In this document: piece by piece, positions 9,360-18,481 of the stretch | Numbering within the stretch: the stretch's first letter is position 1 | Layout: each line of letters starts with the position of its first letter | Assembly (NCBI GenBank): GCA_023091665.1 | Contig: JALJCQ010000009.1 | Span: forward strand, 2,914,001-2,978,000 | Source of the DNA: Pythium myriotylum | Lineage: Eukaryota > Oomycota > Peronosporomycetes > Pythiales > Pythiaceae | Direction of reading: 5' to 3' | DNA: 64,000 nucleotides | Notes under the pieces: model-generated | Databases searched by the model: none | What the model saw: the letters and a program-made list of their open reading frames with translations, nothing else | Told to the model about the DNA's origin: nothing | Position numbers and translations under genes: made by a program

Positions 9360-10995
9360 GACCGAGGGATAGAAAGATGCATGAGCCCCTCGAAGTTGTA
9401 GCTTAGTGGTGCTCAACAAAGGCCTTTTTGTCAGTCAAAAATACGAAGAGTATCGTTGCGAAGAACCTTTCACTTCTAGTAGTAGTGGTTTCAACGTAGA
9501 ATCGAAAGTGCCACGCCGCACTCGCATCATCATACTGTAACACCGCTGCTACTCACATCGAGGCCATTCAGGCAACGTACACGCATCAAGTTTGCGTTGT
9601 GCTGATGGTGAACGTCGACTTTGAGCTCTGTGGACCTACTGTAGTTGTTCCCTGGCAGCTCGTTCGAATGAGCCCAAATTCTGATCGGGAGAGCCAAGTT
9701 TCCATTGCACAGTTGGCGAAAGTGGCCCGTTTCGTGTACTGGGAGGTGCAGGCGCCATCAGCATCTGAGCCGAGTCGCTGACCGAGCTTGACGTGCCCAG
9801 ATCCACCCGTCTCATTGGCTATCCACTCGGTCTCGGTCCCGAATCGTACAGAGGATCACAAAACACCGCACAACTCTGATTTATGCGGCGATCGTTAGCG
9901 ATTTGAATTCTGCCAGGGTCTTTGTTTCGTGGGCCTGTCGAAGTGAGGCGTGTTTCGCGGAAGTCTGAGATTAACGAGGGTCAATGAAGCATAGAAAGGC
10001 AGTGTCGGGCACATCAGACCAACTATTTGTCCACCAACGAGGTCTTTTCGGAGTGACTTTGACCGCAGCATATTATACTATGTACCGTACTCATCAGCCG
10101 CTCCCTGGTAAAGAGACCGGCTGGCGAGGGCTCTGCTGTGGCTTCTGCCCAGGCGTCCGTGATATAGATCGCCAGCTGTGGATTCTACGCCGAGTCTCCA
10201 GTGGCAGGCAGTTAGCGACGCCGCATCAACTAACGCTGGTCAATCAAAGGAAACCAATACTTGAGTCGATAGTCGTCCGAGAGTTTTGGTTTCTAGCCAC
10301 TTGCAAGTGATCGCAACGACGTCAACGGCGATCAATCCGCGCAGTTCGTGCACAATCTGCCGGGTCTTTAATTGCAGAAATTATCGCCAGATGGGAGTTG
10401 ACGAGGTGACGGCAGACCTAGCCCGGATCTGACACTTTGACAATCTGGTTAGTGGAAAGACGACGTTCTGCACTCTACATGGGCAGTCCATTAGGCCAAG
10501 TTCTTAGGGCCCTGGGCCTCCAGTACACCAGAGAATCCACGACATTTGTACTCGAACGCGGACCATCGATCTTGGTTCTCGAGCAAGGAAGTGTCCTACA
10601 CACGCTTGCACGCCCTAGCGTGGAATGAATTACCAGTGTTGTGATATCGAGTTGGAGCCTGAACGCTGAGCTGGGTCCTGTAGAATGGCCACCGCGTCCG
10701 TCCCAAAAACCAGCACAGGTTGAGCCGGACACCATGCCCATCCTCGGTTTCATCCAGAATTTGAGGACGGTCCATCCGGCTGTCGAAGTGAAACTCACGC
10801 TTTCGATTACTGCCAGGTCCACAGTCTCCTCTCCTGCTGAGGGATGCCTGCTTGATCATTTGGCTTCATTATTCCGACATACAAACTCCCAGTGTTTACT
10901 GTACATACGACCTCTGGATTCTCTCCTTGTACTCTAGAGGGCCGTTGATCCATTGCAGCTGGCGACGAGACTGAATTCTCGCTCGCTTCCATTCT
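9360..10995. other. Intergenic region between FBT copies 3 and 4
   Basis: A 1.6-kb stretch without a recognisable gene. Open frames of 60-115 codons here have no start context, no homologous neighbour and no motif. The shared ATCCACAAT motif was not found in it. Confidence 0.45.
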
Positions 10996-11011
10996 GCTCA
11001 TTCTCCAATTT
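10996..11011 (+). promoter_or_regulatory. Oomycete INR/FPR core promoter of FBT copy 4 (full consensus match)
   Basis: GCTCATTCTCCAATTT matches all 16 positions of the GCTCATTYYNCAWTTT consensus and lies about 50-64 bp before the ATG. Confidence 0.82.
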
Positions 11012-11059
11012 GCGGTCAAGCGCTCTAGTCAAGCCAACCACAAGAGTCCAAGAGAAGCC

Positions 11060-12751
11060 ATGGTCGCGCCAGCCACGCACGACCTCGTCGACCGCGTCTC
11101 GTACGTGTCGTCGGCCACCAAGGACAAGGGCGACGGCTACATCGACGCCAAGACCCCCAGTGACCTCGAAGGAGGTGCCCTTCGTGCCGGTGGCCGCCCC
11201 GATCTGTACAGCAAGGACTACATCGGCATCCTCATCCAGTATGTTGGTGTTGGCCTCGTGTACGGCACTCTTCCGGCCACGGTGTACCCGGTTCTCCAGC
11301 AGTACCTCAACATGGAAGGCACTCAGATCGTCTCGGCTAGTGTGCTGCTGAACATGCCGTGGTCGTTCAAGGTGGTGTACGGCATCTTGTCAGACTGCTT
11401 CCCGATCTTCGGCTACCGTCGCCGTCCGTTCATGCTCATCGGCTGGTTGGTCTGCTTCCTCATGCTCTTGATCATGTCGGTCTCCAAGATCGGCAAGCCG
11501 TACTACCTCGACCGTGCTCTCCAGCAGAAGAAGCCATCGCTTTACACCGAGGAGGACTGGACGCACATCAACCTGGATGCCCCCGATAAGGGCGGCAAGC
11601 TTATCATTCTCATGATGCTTGCGGCTGTTGGATACGTCGGTGCCGATGTTGCTGCTGATGGTGTTGTCGTTGAGCTCGCTCAGCGTGAGCCGGAGGCTGT
11701 TCGTGGCACCACCCAGACCACGATCTACCTTGTTCGCACGATCTTCATGACGATCGCTGTGTGCTTGACGGGTTTCCTCTTTAACGGCGAGGACTACGGT
11801 GGAGACTTCAGCTTCTCGCTCTCGTTCCCTCAGCTCATGCTTATCCTCACGATCTCGCTCGTCCCCGTAATTCCGTGCACGTGGTTCTTCATCAAGGAGG
11901 AGAAGCACCCTGGTGTGAACGTGAAGAACTACATTTCAGAGTTCTGGGAGCTTCTGCAGTCTCGCGCCATGTACCAGGTCATCGCGTACAAGTTCTTCTC
12001 GGGCATTTTCGAGAAGCTTTCAGTGACGTGCGGTTCGCCTATGGCTGCTTACTGGGCCGGTGTCACGCCGATCAACGACACGATCGCCTCCGTGCTCAGC
12101 AACACGATCTTCGCTGCTGTGCTCTGGTCGACGATGAAGTGGGGTCTTCAGTGGAACTGGCGGTGGATGCATGCCATTACCCTCATCTTGTCGCTCGGTA
12201 TCGACATGGTCGCGACCTTCTTGACTACGTGGGACGTTGTCCGTAGCCAGTGGTTCTGGCTCGGCCCGCCGATCATTGAGCAGCTCCCCGGTGGTGTTGG
12301 CTGGATCATTGCCACCTACGTCGTCGTCGAGCTTGCCGGTGAGGGTAACGAGGGTGCCGTCTACGGTCTCTTGACGACCGTCTCCAACCTTTCGGGTACT
12401 TTCGCCAGCACGATCACGAAGAACGTGGACGCGGGTTTCAAGGTCACGACCGCTGACATTGCTGAGGACTCGCACGAGGTCCGCAAGGATGTGACCTACG
12501 TGCTGATCATCATGTACGTCACCAACCTTTGTGGTCTGCTTTGGCTGCCGCTGTTGCCTCGCCAGAAGAAGGAGACCCAGGAGCTCAAGGCCAAGGGCGG
12601 CAAGAACAAGTTCATTGGTGCCTTCACGGTCTTCTACCTCACGTTCGCGCTCTGCTGGTCGGTCATGGTCAACATCATGTCGATCTACCCGAGCACCAAG
12701 TGTCTGAAGATCGTCGGTGGCAAGGGCTGCAAGAAGAAGACCACCAAGTAA
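11060..12751 (+). CDS. FBT/BT1-family transporter, copy 4 (subtype B with subtype-A C-terminus)
   Basis: A 563-residue transporter. Most of it is subtype B: LDRALQQKKPSLYT after segment 3, FKFFSGIFEKLS-type segment 7 context, and SGTFASTITKNVDAG. Its last membrane segments switch to subtype A (LLWLPLLPRQKKETQELKA), and the DNA from about 12533 to 12594 is identical to 4880-4941 in copy 2. This is a candidate conversion boundary. The N-terminal region has one residue fewer than subtype A copies (KTPSDLEGG instead of KTPVDDLEGG). The gene is on the same strand as copies 1-3 and 5, 1.7 kb after copy 3. Confidence 0.95.
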   Translation: MVAPATHDLVDRVSYVSSATKDKGDGYIDAKTPSDLEGGALRAGGRPDLYSKDYIGILIQYVGVGLVYGTLPATVYPVLQQYLNMEGTQIVSASVLLNMPWSFKVVYGILSDCFPIFGYRRRPFMLIGWLVCFLMLLIMSVSKIGKPYYLDRALQQKKPSLYTEEDWTHINLDAPDKGGKLIILMMLAAVGYVGADVAADGVVVELAQREPEAVRGTTQTTIYLVRTIFMTIAVCLTGFLFNGEDYGGDFSFSLSFPQLMLILTISLVPVIPCTWFFIKEEKHPGVNVKNYISEFWELLQSRAMYQVIAYKFFSGIFEKLSVTCGSPMAAYWAGVTPINDTIASVLSNTIFAAVLWSTMKWGLQWNWRWMHAITLILSLGIDMVATFLTTWDVVRSQWFWLGPPIIEQLPGGVGWIIATYVVVELAGEGNEGAVYGLLTTVSNLSGTFASTITKNVDAGFKVTTADIAEDSHEVRKDVTYVLIIMYVTNLCGLLWLPLLPRQKKETQELKAKGGKNKFIGAFTVFYLTFALCWSVMVNIMSIYPSTKCLKIVGGKGCKKKTTK

Positions 12752-13116
12752 ATCCCCTAGCCCACATGTGGGCTCCCCGCGACGTGCAGTAGTAGCTCGT
12801 TCTCACTTACACATAAAATGCAGTGTACTTCATTTCCATCTTCATCTACTGTACATACTTCCTGTGATCGTTCGACCGATTTGGATAAACGTGAGTCCAT
12901 TGAGGCCACAAACGATCGCTCCTCCACGTTCACTTCTCCATTGTGACCTCCTCGACTTCTGGTCGAGAGGCCACCAGACCACTCTAACACTCCAGAAGGG
13001 TCTGATTTTCAACGGTATCTCAGGTGACGCATTTCGCGTCGACAGCATCGGAATCCCCCGTGTGATTTGCTGCAAGTTCACCCAGAAATCTATTCGGTAA
13101 TTTTCCACCTTTGGAC

Positions 13117-13145
13117 TGAGCCAGGTGAGAGTCTCACCTGGCTCA
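13117..13145. repeat. Perfect 29-bp palindrome
   Basis: TGAGCCAGGTGAGA is followed by one G and then its exact reverse complement. It lies about 370 bp after the stop codon of copy 4. It could form a hairpin in a 3' transcript or bind a dimeric protein. Confidence 0.8.
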
Positions 13146-14204
13146 TCGAGTCCCTGTCTCGGAGGCACTGTCTCGAAAACTACAGAATGCGTTGCTTACA
13201 CATCAACTCGCTTTTCGGTCCAGTGCAGGCGTCCTGAGAAGGGAAGATGCGTGGTTCGGACGTGGAACGAGGGACGGGACTCCGCTGGCAGCTGTGGGAT
13301 CCGAGTTCTAATCATCAGTCTCTCCGAGTGCCTTTCTCGTGGGAGCTCTCCCCCTCAAGTCTCGGAATCGCGCGAGGATCGCGGATGCGCTCGCTTCTTG
13401 TGGAGACGAACGTAGTCGAAAGCGACGACTGAATGGTCTCCTCTCCCACGGCGGAAAACCTCCAAAGACACTACACAAGGCGCTGAAAGCAGCATTGCAA
13501 TTGACCCACGATCAGCTTTAATAAGCAGCCATCGCCCACCGAAGCCAACATGGAAGAGAGGGCTGAAGGATGGTGGATTCCATTCCATTCCACGAGTTCG
13601 ACGTGGGTGATTAAACACTCGGCGCACCACTTTTACCGATTATCGCTAGATTAAATAATACGTTGACGGCCAGTGCACGCGGGTCCTACAGTACACTCGA
13701 AGTCAAATTAAAGGCGGTCCACGGACCTGTCATCTACAGTTCCCTTTCTGAATCATTTTCAAAAGACTACTGTCTACTCACATCTTTCTTAACATATGTG
13801 TCCTCTTATAAATAATACATACGAATTAGTCAGGGCAACACAGATTAGCTGTTGCCCCGGCATTGCACAGGAAGGATGCGTTGGCCGAAGTGTGCAAATT
13901 GAAGATCGAGAGCCCTACTCGCTCCCATTCCCAGCTGCCCGAAAGAGGATGAGAAAGGTCAGCAACGAGACCGAGTTGTCGTGGCTGCCGCGGCCACGAG
14001 TTCCTGCTTCGCGGCTCCGAGTCTTGGGCTCGCTACGACTTGGCCTTCGATTTATAATTGAATTTCGTTTTGCTGAAATCCCCATGGCGATCGATGGTTC
14101 CAAGTCTCGCACATGCGCCGCGAAGTCGGTCGTTGGGATAGCTGAGCTAGGGCTCTTTGGAACGGTGGCGTCCGTCCCAGACCCTCGCGGCGCATCCCCT
14201 TGAG

Positions 14205-14224
14205 CTCCTCCTTTTACCCACAAT
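14205..14224 (+). promoter_or_regulatory. Shared upstream motif
   Basis: CTCCTCCTTTTACCCACAAT lies about 300 bp before FBT copy 5, in the same orientation as the gene. Confidence 0.4.
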
Positions 14225-14465
14225 CGCGTGATCCAGTGGATGTCGAAAGCGATACAAGTACACTTGAGAGATGGGCAAGGGTCAGTCAGTGTCTCTCTCT
14301 TTGACAGGTTGTCAGAAGCTGCCCAACAGACGAAACCACTTGGTCTCACTATGCACCATACTGAATGTGAACTGTTTCTTTTCATGCTCGACTCGCTGCC
14401 TCACGCAGGAAGAGGAAGGGCGCGTTTTCCGATTTAGTTGACGGCTAATCAATCAGTCGATCTTC

Positions 14466-14479
14466 TCATTCTCCAATCT
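14466..14479 (+). promoter_or_regulatory. Oomycete INR/FPR core promoter of FBT copy 5
   Basis: TCATTCTCCAATCT starts 62 bp before the ATG. The leader between it and the ATG differs from the copy-3 leader at only a few bases. Confidence 0.75.
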
Positions 14480-14527
14480 GCGGTCCAGCGCTCAAGTCAA
14501 GCCAACCACTAGAGTCCAAGAGAAGCC

Positions 14528-16222
14528 ATGGTCGTTCAGCCAGCCACCGACGACCTCGTCGAGCGCGTCTCGTACGTCTCGTCCACCACCAAGGCCAAGG
14601 ACGGCTACATTGATGCCAAGACCCCGGTCGACGACCTCGAGGGTGGTGCCCTCCGTGCCGGTGGTCGTCCGGACTTGTGGAGCAAGGACTACATTGGTAT
14701 CCTCATCCAGTACGTCGGTGTCGGCATGGTCTACGGTACTCTCCCGGCCACCATCTACCCGGTCCTCCAGCAGTACCTCAACATGGAAGGCACGCAGATT
14801 CTGTCGGCCAGCGTCTTGGTGAACCTTCCGTGGTCGTTCAAGGTCCTCTACGGTATCCTCTCCGATTGCTTCCCGATCTTCGGCTACCGTCGTCGTCCGT
14901 TCATGATCATCGGCTGGTCAGTTTGTTTCCTCATGCTCTTGATCATGTCGGTCTCCAAGATCGGCAAGCCATACTACCTCAAGCGTGAGCTCCACGACAA
15001 GAAGCCTTCACTCTACACCGAGGAGGACTGGACCTTCATCAACCAGGATGCCCCGGATCGCGGTGGCAAGCTCATTATCATGATGATGCTCGCGGCTGTC
15101 GGCTACGTCGGCGCTGATGTCGCTGCTGATGGTGTCGTCGTCGAACTCGCTCAGCGTGAGCCAGAGGCTGTTCGCGGTACTACTCAGACGACCATTTACC
15201 TCGTTCGCACGATCTTCATGACGATCGCTGTGTGCTTGACGGGTTTCCTCTTTAACGGCGAGGACTACGGCGGAGACTTTGACTTTTCGCTCTCGTTCCC
15301 GCAGGTCATGCTCATCTTGACCATCTCGCTCGTCCCGGTCATTCCGTGCACGTGGTTCTTCATTAAGGAGGAGAAGCACCCTGGCGTCAACTTCAAGAAC
15401 TACATCTCGGAGTTCTGGGAGCTGCTTCAGACCCGCGCCATGTACCAGGTCATTGCGTACCGTTTCTTCTCGTCGGTGTTTGAGCGTATCTCGATGGTTG
15501 GCAGCTCGCCGATTGCCTCGTACTGGGCTGGCGTGACCCCGATCAACGACACCATCGCCTCGGTGCTCAGCAACCTCGTGTTCGCTGCTGTGCTCTGGTC
15601 GACGATGAAGTGGGGTCTCCAGTGGGACTGGCGATTCATGCACGCGATCACCTTGATCTCGTCGCTCGCCATTGATATGATCGCCGTGTTCCTCACGACC
15701 TGGGATGTTGTGCGTAGCCAGTGGTTCTGGCTCGGCCCGCCGATCATTGAGCAGCTCCCGGGTGGTGTTGGCTGGATCATTGCCACCTACGTCGTCGTCG
15801 AGCTCGCCGGTGAGGGCAACGAGGGTGCTGTGTACGGTCTGTTGACGACGGTGACCAACCTGTCGACGCCGTTTGCCAGTGTCATCACGAAGAACGTCGA
15901 TGCGAGCTTCAAGGTGACATCGGCTGATATCGCTGAGGACTCGCACGAAGTCCGCATGGATGTCACCTACGCGTACATCCTCATGTACGTTGTGAACATC
16001 TGTGGTCTGCTCTGGCTGCCGCTGCTGCCTCGCCAGAAGAAGGAGACCCAGGAGCTCAAGGCCACTGGTGGCAAGAACAAGTACATCGGTGCCTTCACGG
16101 TCTTCTACCTCACCTTCGCGCTCTGCTGGTCGCTCATGGTCAACATCATGTCGATCTACCCGAGCACCAAGTGCCTCAAGCTTGTTGGCGGCAAGGGCTG
16201 CAAGAAGAAGACCACCAAGTAA
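14528..16222 (+). CDS. FBT/BT1-family transporter, copy 5 (subtype A with internal subtype-B tract)
   Basis: A 564-residue transporter used here as the reference for numbering. Hydrophobic segments lie at about 54-78, 93-113, 123-143, 182-205, 222-243, 256-278, 305-327, 340-360, 368-390, 398-425, 430-455, 480-502 and 517-541; one of these is probably re-entrant, giving the family's usual 12. The signature is at about 108-124. The acidic loop AEDSHEVR is near 469-476 and the Cys/Lys tail at 549-564. The gene is subtype A except for about 15200-15270. That tract (LVRTIFMTIAVCLTGFLFNGEDYG) matches copy 4 at almost every silent site while both flanks match copy 2, a clear conversion-like patch. 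Its 3' end faces copy 6, 506 bp away. Confidence 0.95.
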   Translation: MVVQPATDDLVERVSYVSSTTKAKDGYIDAKTPVDDLEGGALRAGGRPDLWSKDYIGILIQYVGVGMVYGTLPATIYPVLQQYLNMEGTQILSASVLVNLPWSFKVLYGILSDCFPIFGYRRRPFMIIGWSVCFLMLLIMSVSKIGKPYYLKRELHDKKPSLYTEEDWTFINQDAPDRGGKLIIMMMLAAVGYVGADVAADGVVVELAQREPEAVRGTTQTTIYLVRTIFMTIAVCLTGFLFNGEDYGGDFDFSLSFPQVMLILTISLVPVIPCTWFFIKEEKHPGVNFKNYISEFWELLQTRAMYQVIAYRFFSSVFERISMVGSSPIASYWAGVTPINDTIASVLSNLVFAAVLWSTMKWGLQWDWRFMHAITLISSLAIDMIAVFLTTWDVVRSQWFWLGPPIIEQLPGGVGWIIATYVVVELAGEGNEGAVYGLLTTVTNLSTPFASVITKNVDASFKVTSADIAEDSHEVRMDVTYAYILMYVVNICGLLWLPLLPRQKKETQELKATGGKNKYIGAFTVFYLTFALCWSLMVNIMSIYPSTKCLKLVGGKGCKKKTTK

Positions 16223-16728
16223 GCGAGCATCTTAATGTCGATAGGGGGCATCTTAGCTGTGTAGCCGACGCCATTAAGTGGTGCTACGTAGTAGTTGTTT
16301 CAAACAATGCAATTCATCTTTGTTATTCAAATTATTGTCGATCTTGGGTTCCGCATAAAATTTTTTGCTATGAAAGTATCATCCGTAAACTATGTGATAC
16401 TTGATTTCTCCGGTAAATTTCCTACAAGTAGTAATACGTATACCGTATAGTATCAGTTTGTGGTATACATGGTAATACTAATCCTGCCTTCTTGGATAAC
16501 CGAAGAAAATCTATGCATGACATGGCGAGGTCGATTGATTTGCTTCGAAGAGACAAGCTATGTACCTCCATATTTACGTGGAAATGTTCTTCCACGCCCT
16601 CGCTAAGTCCGAAGCGGCACGTTAGTCAGACAAGCCACGCCAGAAATGCAAAATTATAGCACGTTCAACAGTATATCGACTGCATTCAAATCAATCGACC
16701 CATTATGCGTTGCTGGGCTAACCAATAA
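16223..16728. other. Convergent intergenic region between FBT copies 5 and 6
   Basis: This 506-bp, AT-richer stretch separates the stop codons of two convergently transcribed transporter genes and presumably carries both 3' ends. No gene was seen. Confidence 0.5.
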
Positions 16729-18420
16729 CTACTTCTTGGTCGTCTTCTTGCAGCCCTTGCCACCGACGATCTTGAGGCACTTGGTGCTTGGGTAGATGGA
16801 CATGATGTTGACCATGACGGCCCAGCTAAGAGCGAAGATGAGATAGAAGACCGTGAAGGCACCAATGTACTTGTTCTTGCCGCCCTTGGCCTTGAGCTCC
16901 TGGGTCTCTTTCTTCTGTGCGGGAAGCAGTGGCAGGAACACGAGGCCCAAGAGGTTTGACACGTACATGATGATCACGACGTACGTGACGTCCCAGCGAA
17001 CCTCGTTCGAATCCTCGGCGATGTCGGCTGATGTGACCTTGAAGCCGGCATCGACGTTCTTGGTGATCGTGCTGGCGAACGTGCCTGAAAGATTCGAGAC
17101 TGTCGTGAGAAGGCCATATACAGCTCCTTCATTGCCCTCTCCGGCGAGTTCAACGACGACATAAGTGGAGATGATCCAGCCAACACCACCGGGAAGCTGC
17201 TCGAGGAGTGGTGGACCGAGCCAGAACCACTGGCTGCGCACGACGTCCCAGGTTGTGAGGAACACAGCGATCGAGTCGATGGCGATCACGAAGATGAGCG
17301 TGATAGCATGCATCCACCGCCAGTTCCATTGGAGACCCCACTTCATAGTGGCCCACAAGACCGTCGCAAAAATGGTGTTGCTGAGAATCGACGCAATGGT
17401 ATCGTTCAACGGCGTCACCTGTGCCCAGTAGGCGGCCATGGGTGAGCCACAAGTGATCGAGAGCTTCTCGAAGATGCCCGAGAAGAACTTGTACGCGATG
17501 ACCTGGTACATGGCGCGAGACTGAAGCAGCTCCCAGAACTCCGAGATGTAGTTCTTCACGTTGACGCCCGGGTGCTTCTCCTCCTTAATGAAAAACCACG
17601 TGCACGGAATCACGGGGACGAGCGAGATCGTGAGGATAAGCATGAGCTGAGGGAACGAGAGCGAGAAGCTGAAGTCTCCACCGTAGTCCTCACCGTTGAA
17701 GAAAAAGCCCGTCAGGCAGACCGCAACAGTCATGAAGATCGTGCGAACAAGGTAAATGGTCGTCTGGGTGGTGCCACGAACAGCCTCTGGCTCACGCTGA
17801 GCGAGCTCGACGACTACACCATCAGCAGCAACATCGGCACCGACGTATCCAACAGCCGCAAGCATCATGAGAATGATAAGCTTGCCGCCCTTGTCGGGAG
17901 CATCCAGGTTGATGTGCGTCCAGTCCTCCTCGGTGTAAAGCGATGGCTTCTTCTGCTGGAGAGCACGGTCGAGATAGTACGGCTTGCCGATCTTGGAGAC
18001 CGACATGATCAAGAGCATGAGAAAACAAACCGACCATCCGATGAGCATGAACGGTCGACGACGGTAACCGAAGATCGGGAAGCAGTCCGACAAGATGCCG
18101 TAGACAACTTTGAACGACCACGGGAGGTTGAGCAGCACACTGGCTGAGACGATCTGAGTGCCTTCCATGTTGAGGTACTGTTGAAGAACTGGATATACCG
18201 TGCTGGGAAGCGTGCCGTAGACCATTCCGACACCGACGTACTGGATGAGCACACCAATGTAGTCCTTGCCCCAGATATCCGGGCGCCCACCGGCACGGAG
18301 GGCACCTCCTTCAAGGTCTTCAACAGGGGTCTTGGCATCCACATAGCCTTCGCCCTTCTTGGTGGTAGATGACACGTACGAGACGCGGTCGACAAGGTCG
18401 TGCGTGGCTGGCGCGACCAT
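16729..18420 (-). CDS. FBT/BT1-family transporter, copy 6 (subtype B)
   Basis: A 563-residue transporter on the minus strand. The frame is open upstream to 18579. The start was placed at 18420 because it gives the conserved MVAPATHDLVDRVSYVSS N-terminus and lies downstream of the minus-strand INR. It is subtype B throughout: LDRALQQKKPSLYT, AYWAQVTPLNDTIAS, SGTFASTITKNVDAG and VFLPLLPAQKKETQELK. The tail is permuted to KGCKKTTKK. It is one of only three intact minus-strand copies, and its nearest relative by these features is the inverted pair (copies 9/10) rather than the adjacent tandem copies. Confidence 0.94.
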   Translation of the reverse strand: MVAPATHDLVDRVSYVSSTTKKGEGYVDAKTPVEDLEGGALRAGGRPDIWGKDYIGVLIQYVGVGMVYGTLPSTVYPVLQQYLNMEGTQIVSASVLLNLPWSFKVVYGILSDCFPIFGYRRRPFMLIGWSVCFLMLLIMSVSKIGKPYYLDRALQQKKPSLYTEEDWTHINLDAPDKGGKLIILMMLAAVGYVGADVAADGVVVELAQREPEAVRGTTQTTIYLVRTIFMTVAVCLTGFFFNGEDYGGDFSFSLSFPQLMLILTISLVPVIPCTWFFIKEEKHPGVNVKNYISEFWELLQSRAMYQVIAYKFFSGIFEKLSITCGSPMAAYWAQVTPLNDTIASILSNTIFATVLWATMKWGLQWNWRWMHAITLIFVIAIDSIAVFLTTWDVVRSQWFWLGPPLLEQLPGGVGWIISTYVVVELAGEGNEGAVYGLLTTVSNLSGTFASTITKNVDAGFKVTSADIAEDSNEVRWDVTYVVIIMYVSNLLGLVFLPLLPAQKKETQELKAKGGKNKYIGAFTVFYLIFALSWAVMVNIMSIYPSTKCLKIVGGKGCKKTTKK

Positions 18421-18467
18421 GGCCTCTCTTGAACTCTTCTTGTTACTTGGTTTGAGTGCTGGGTCGA

Positions 18468-18481
18468 AGATTGGGGAATGA
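18468..18481 (-). promoter_or_regulatory. Oomycete INR/FPR core promoter of FBT copy 6
   Basis: On the minus strand the sequence reads TCATTCCCCAATCT, about 61 bp before the ATG at 18420. Confidence 0.7.

Larger units (their letters stand above)
12752..14465. other. Intergenic region between FBT copies 4 and 5
   Basis: No supported gene was found. It contains a 29-bp perfect palindrome at 13117-13145 and the shared ATCCACAAT-type motif at 14205-14224. The longest open frame (about 135 codons near 13800-14200) has no recognisable content and overlaps an antisense frame. Confidence 0.45.
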
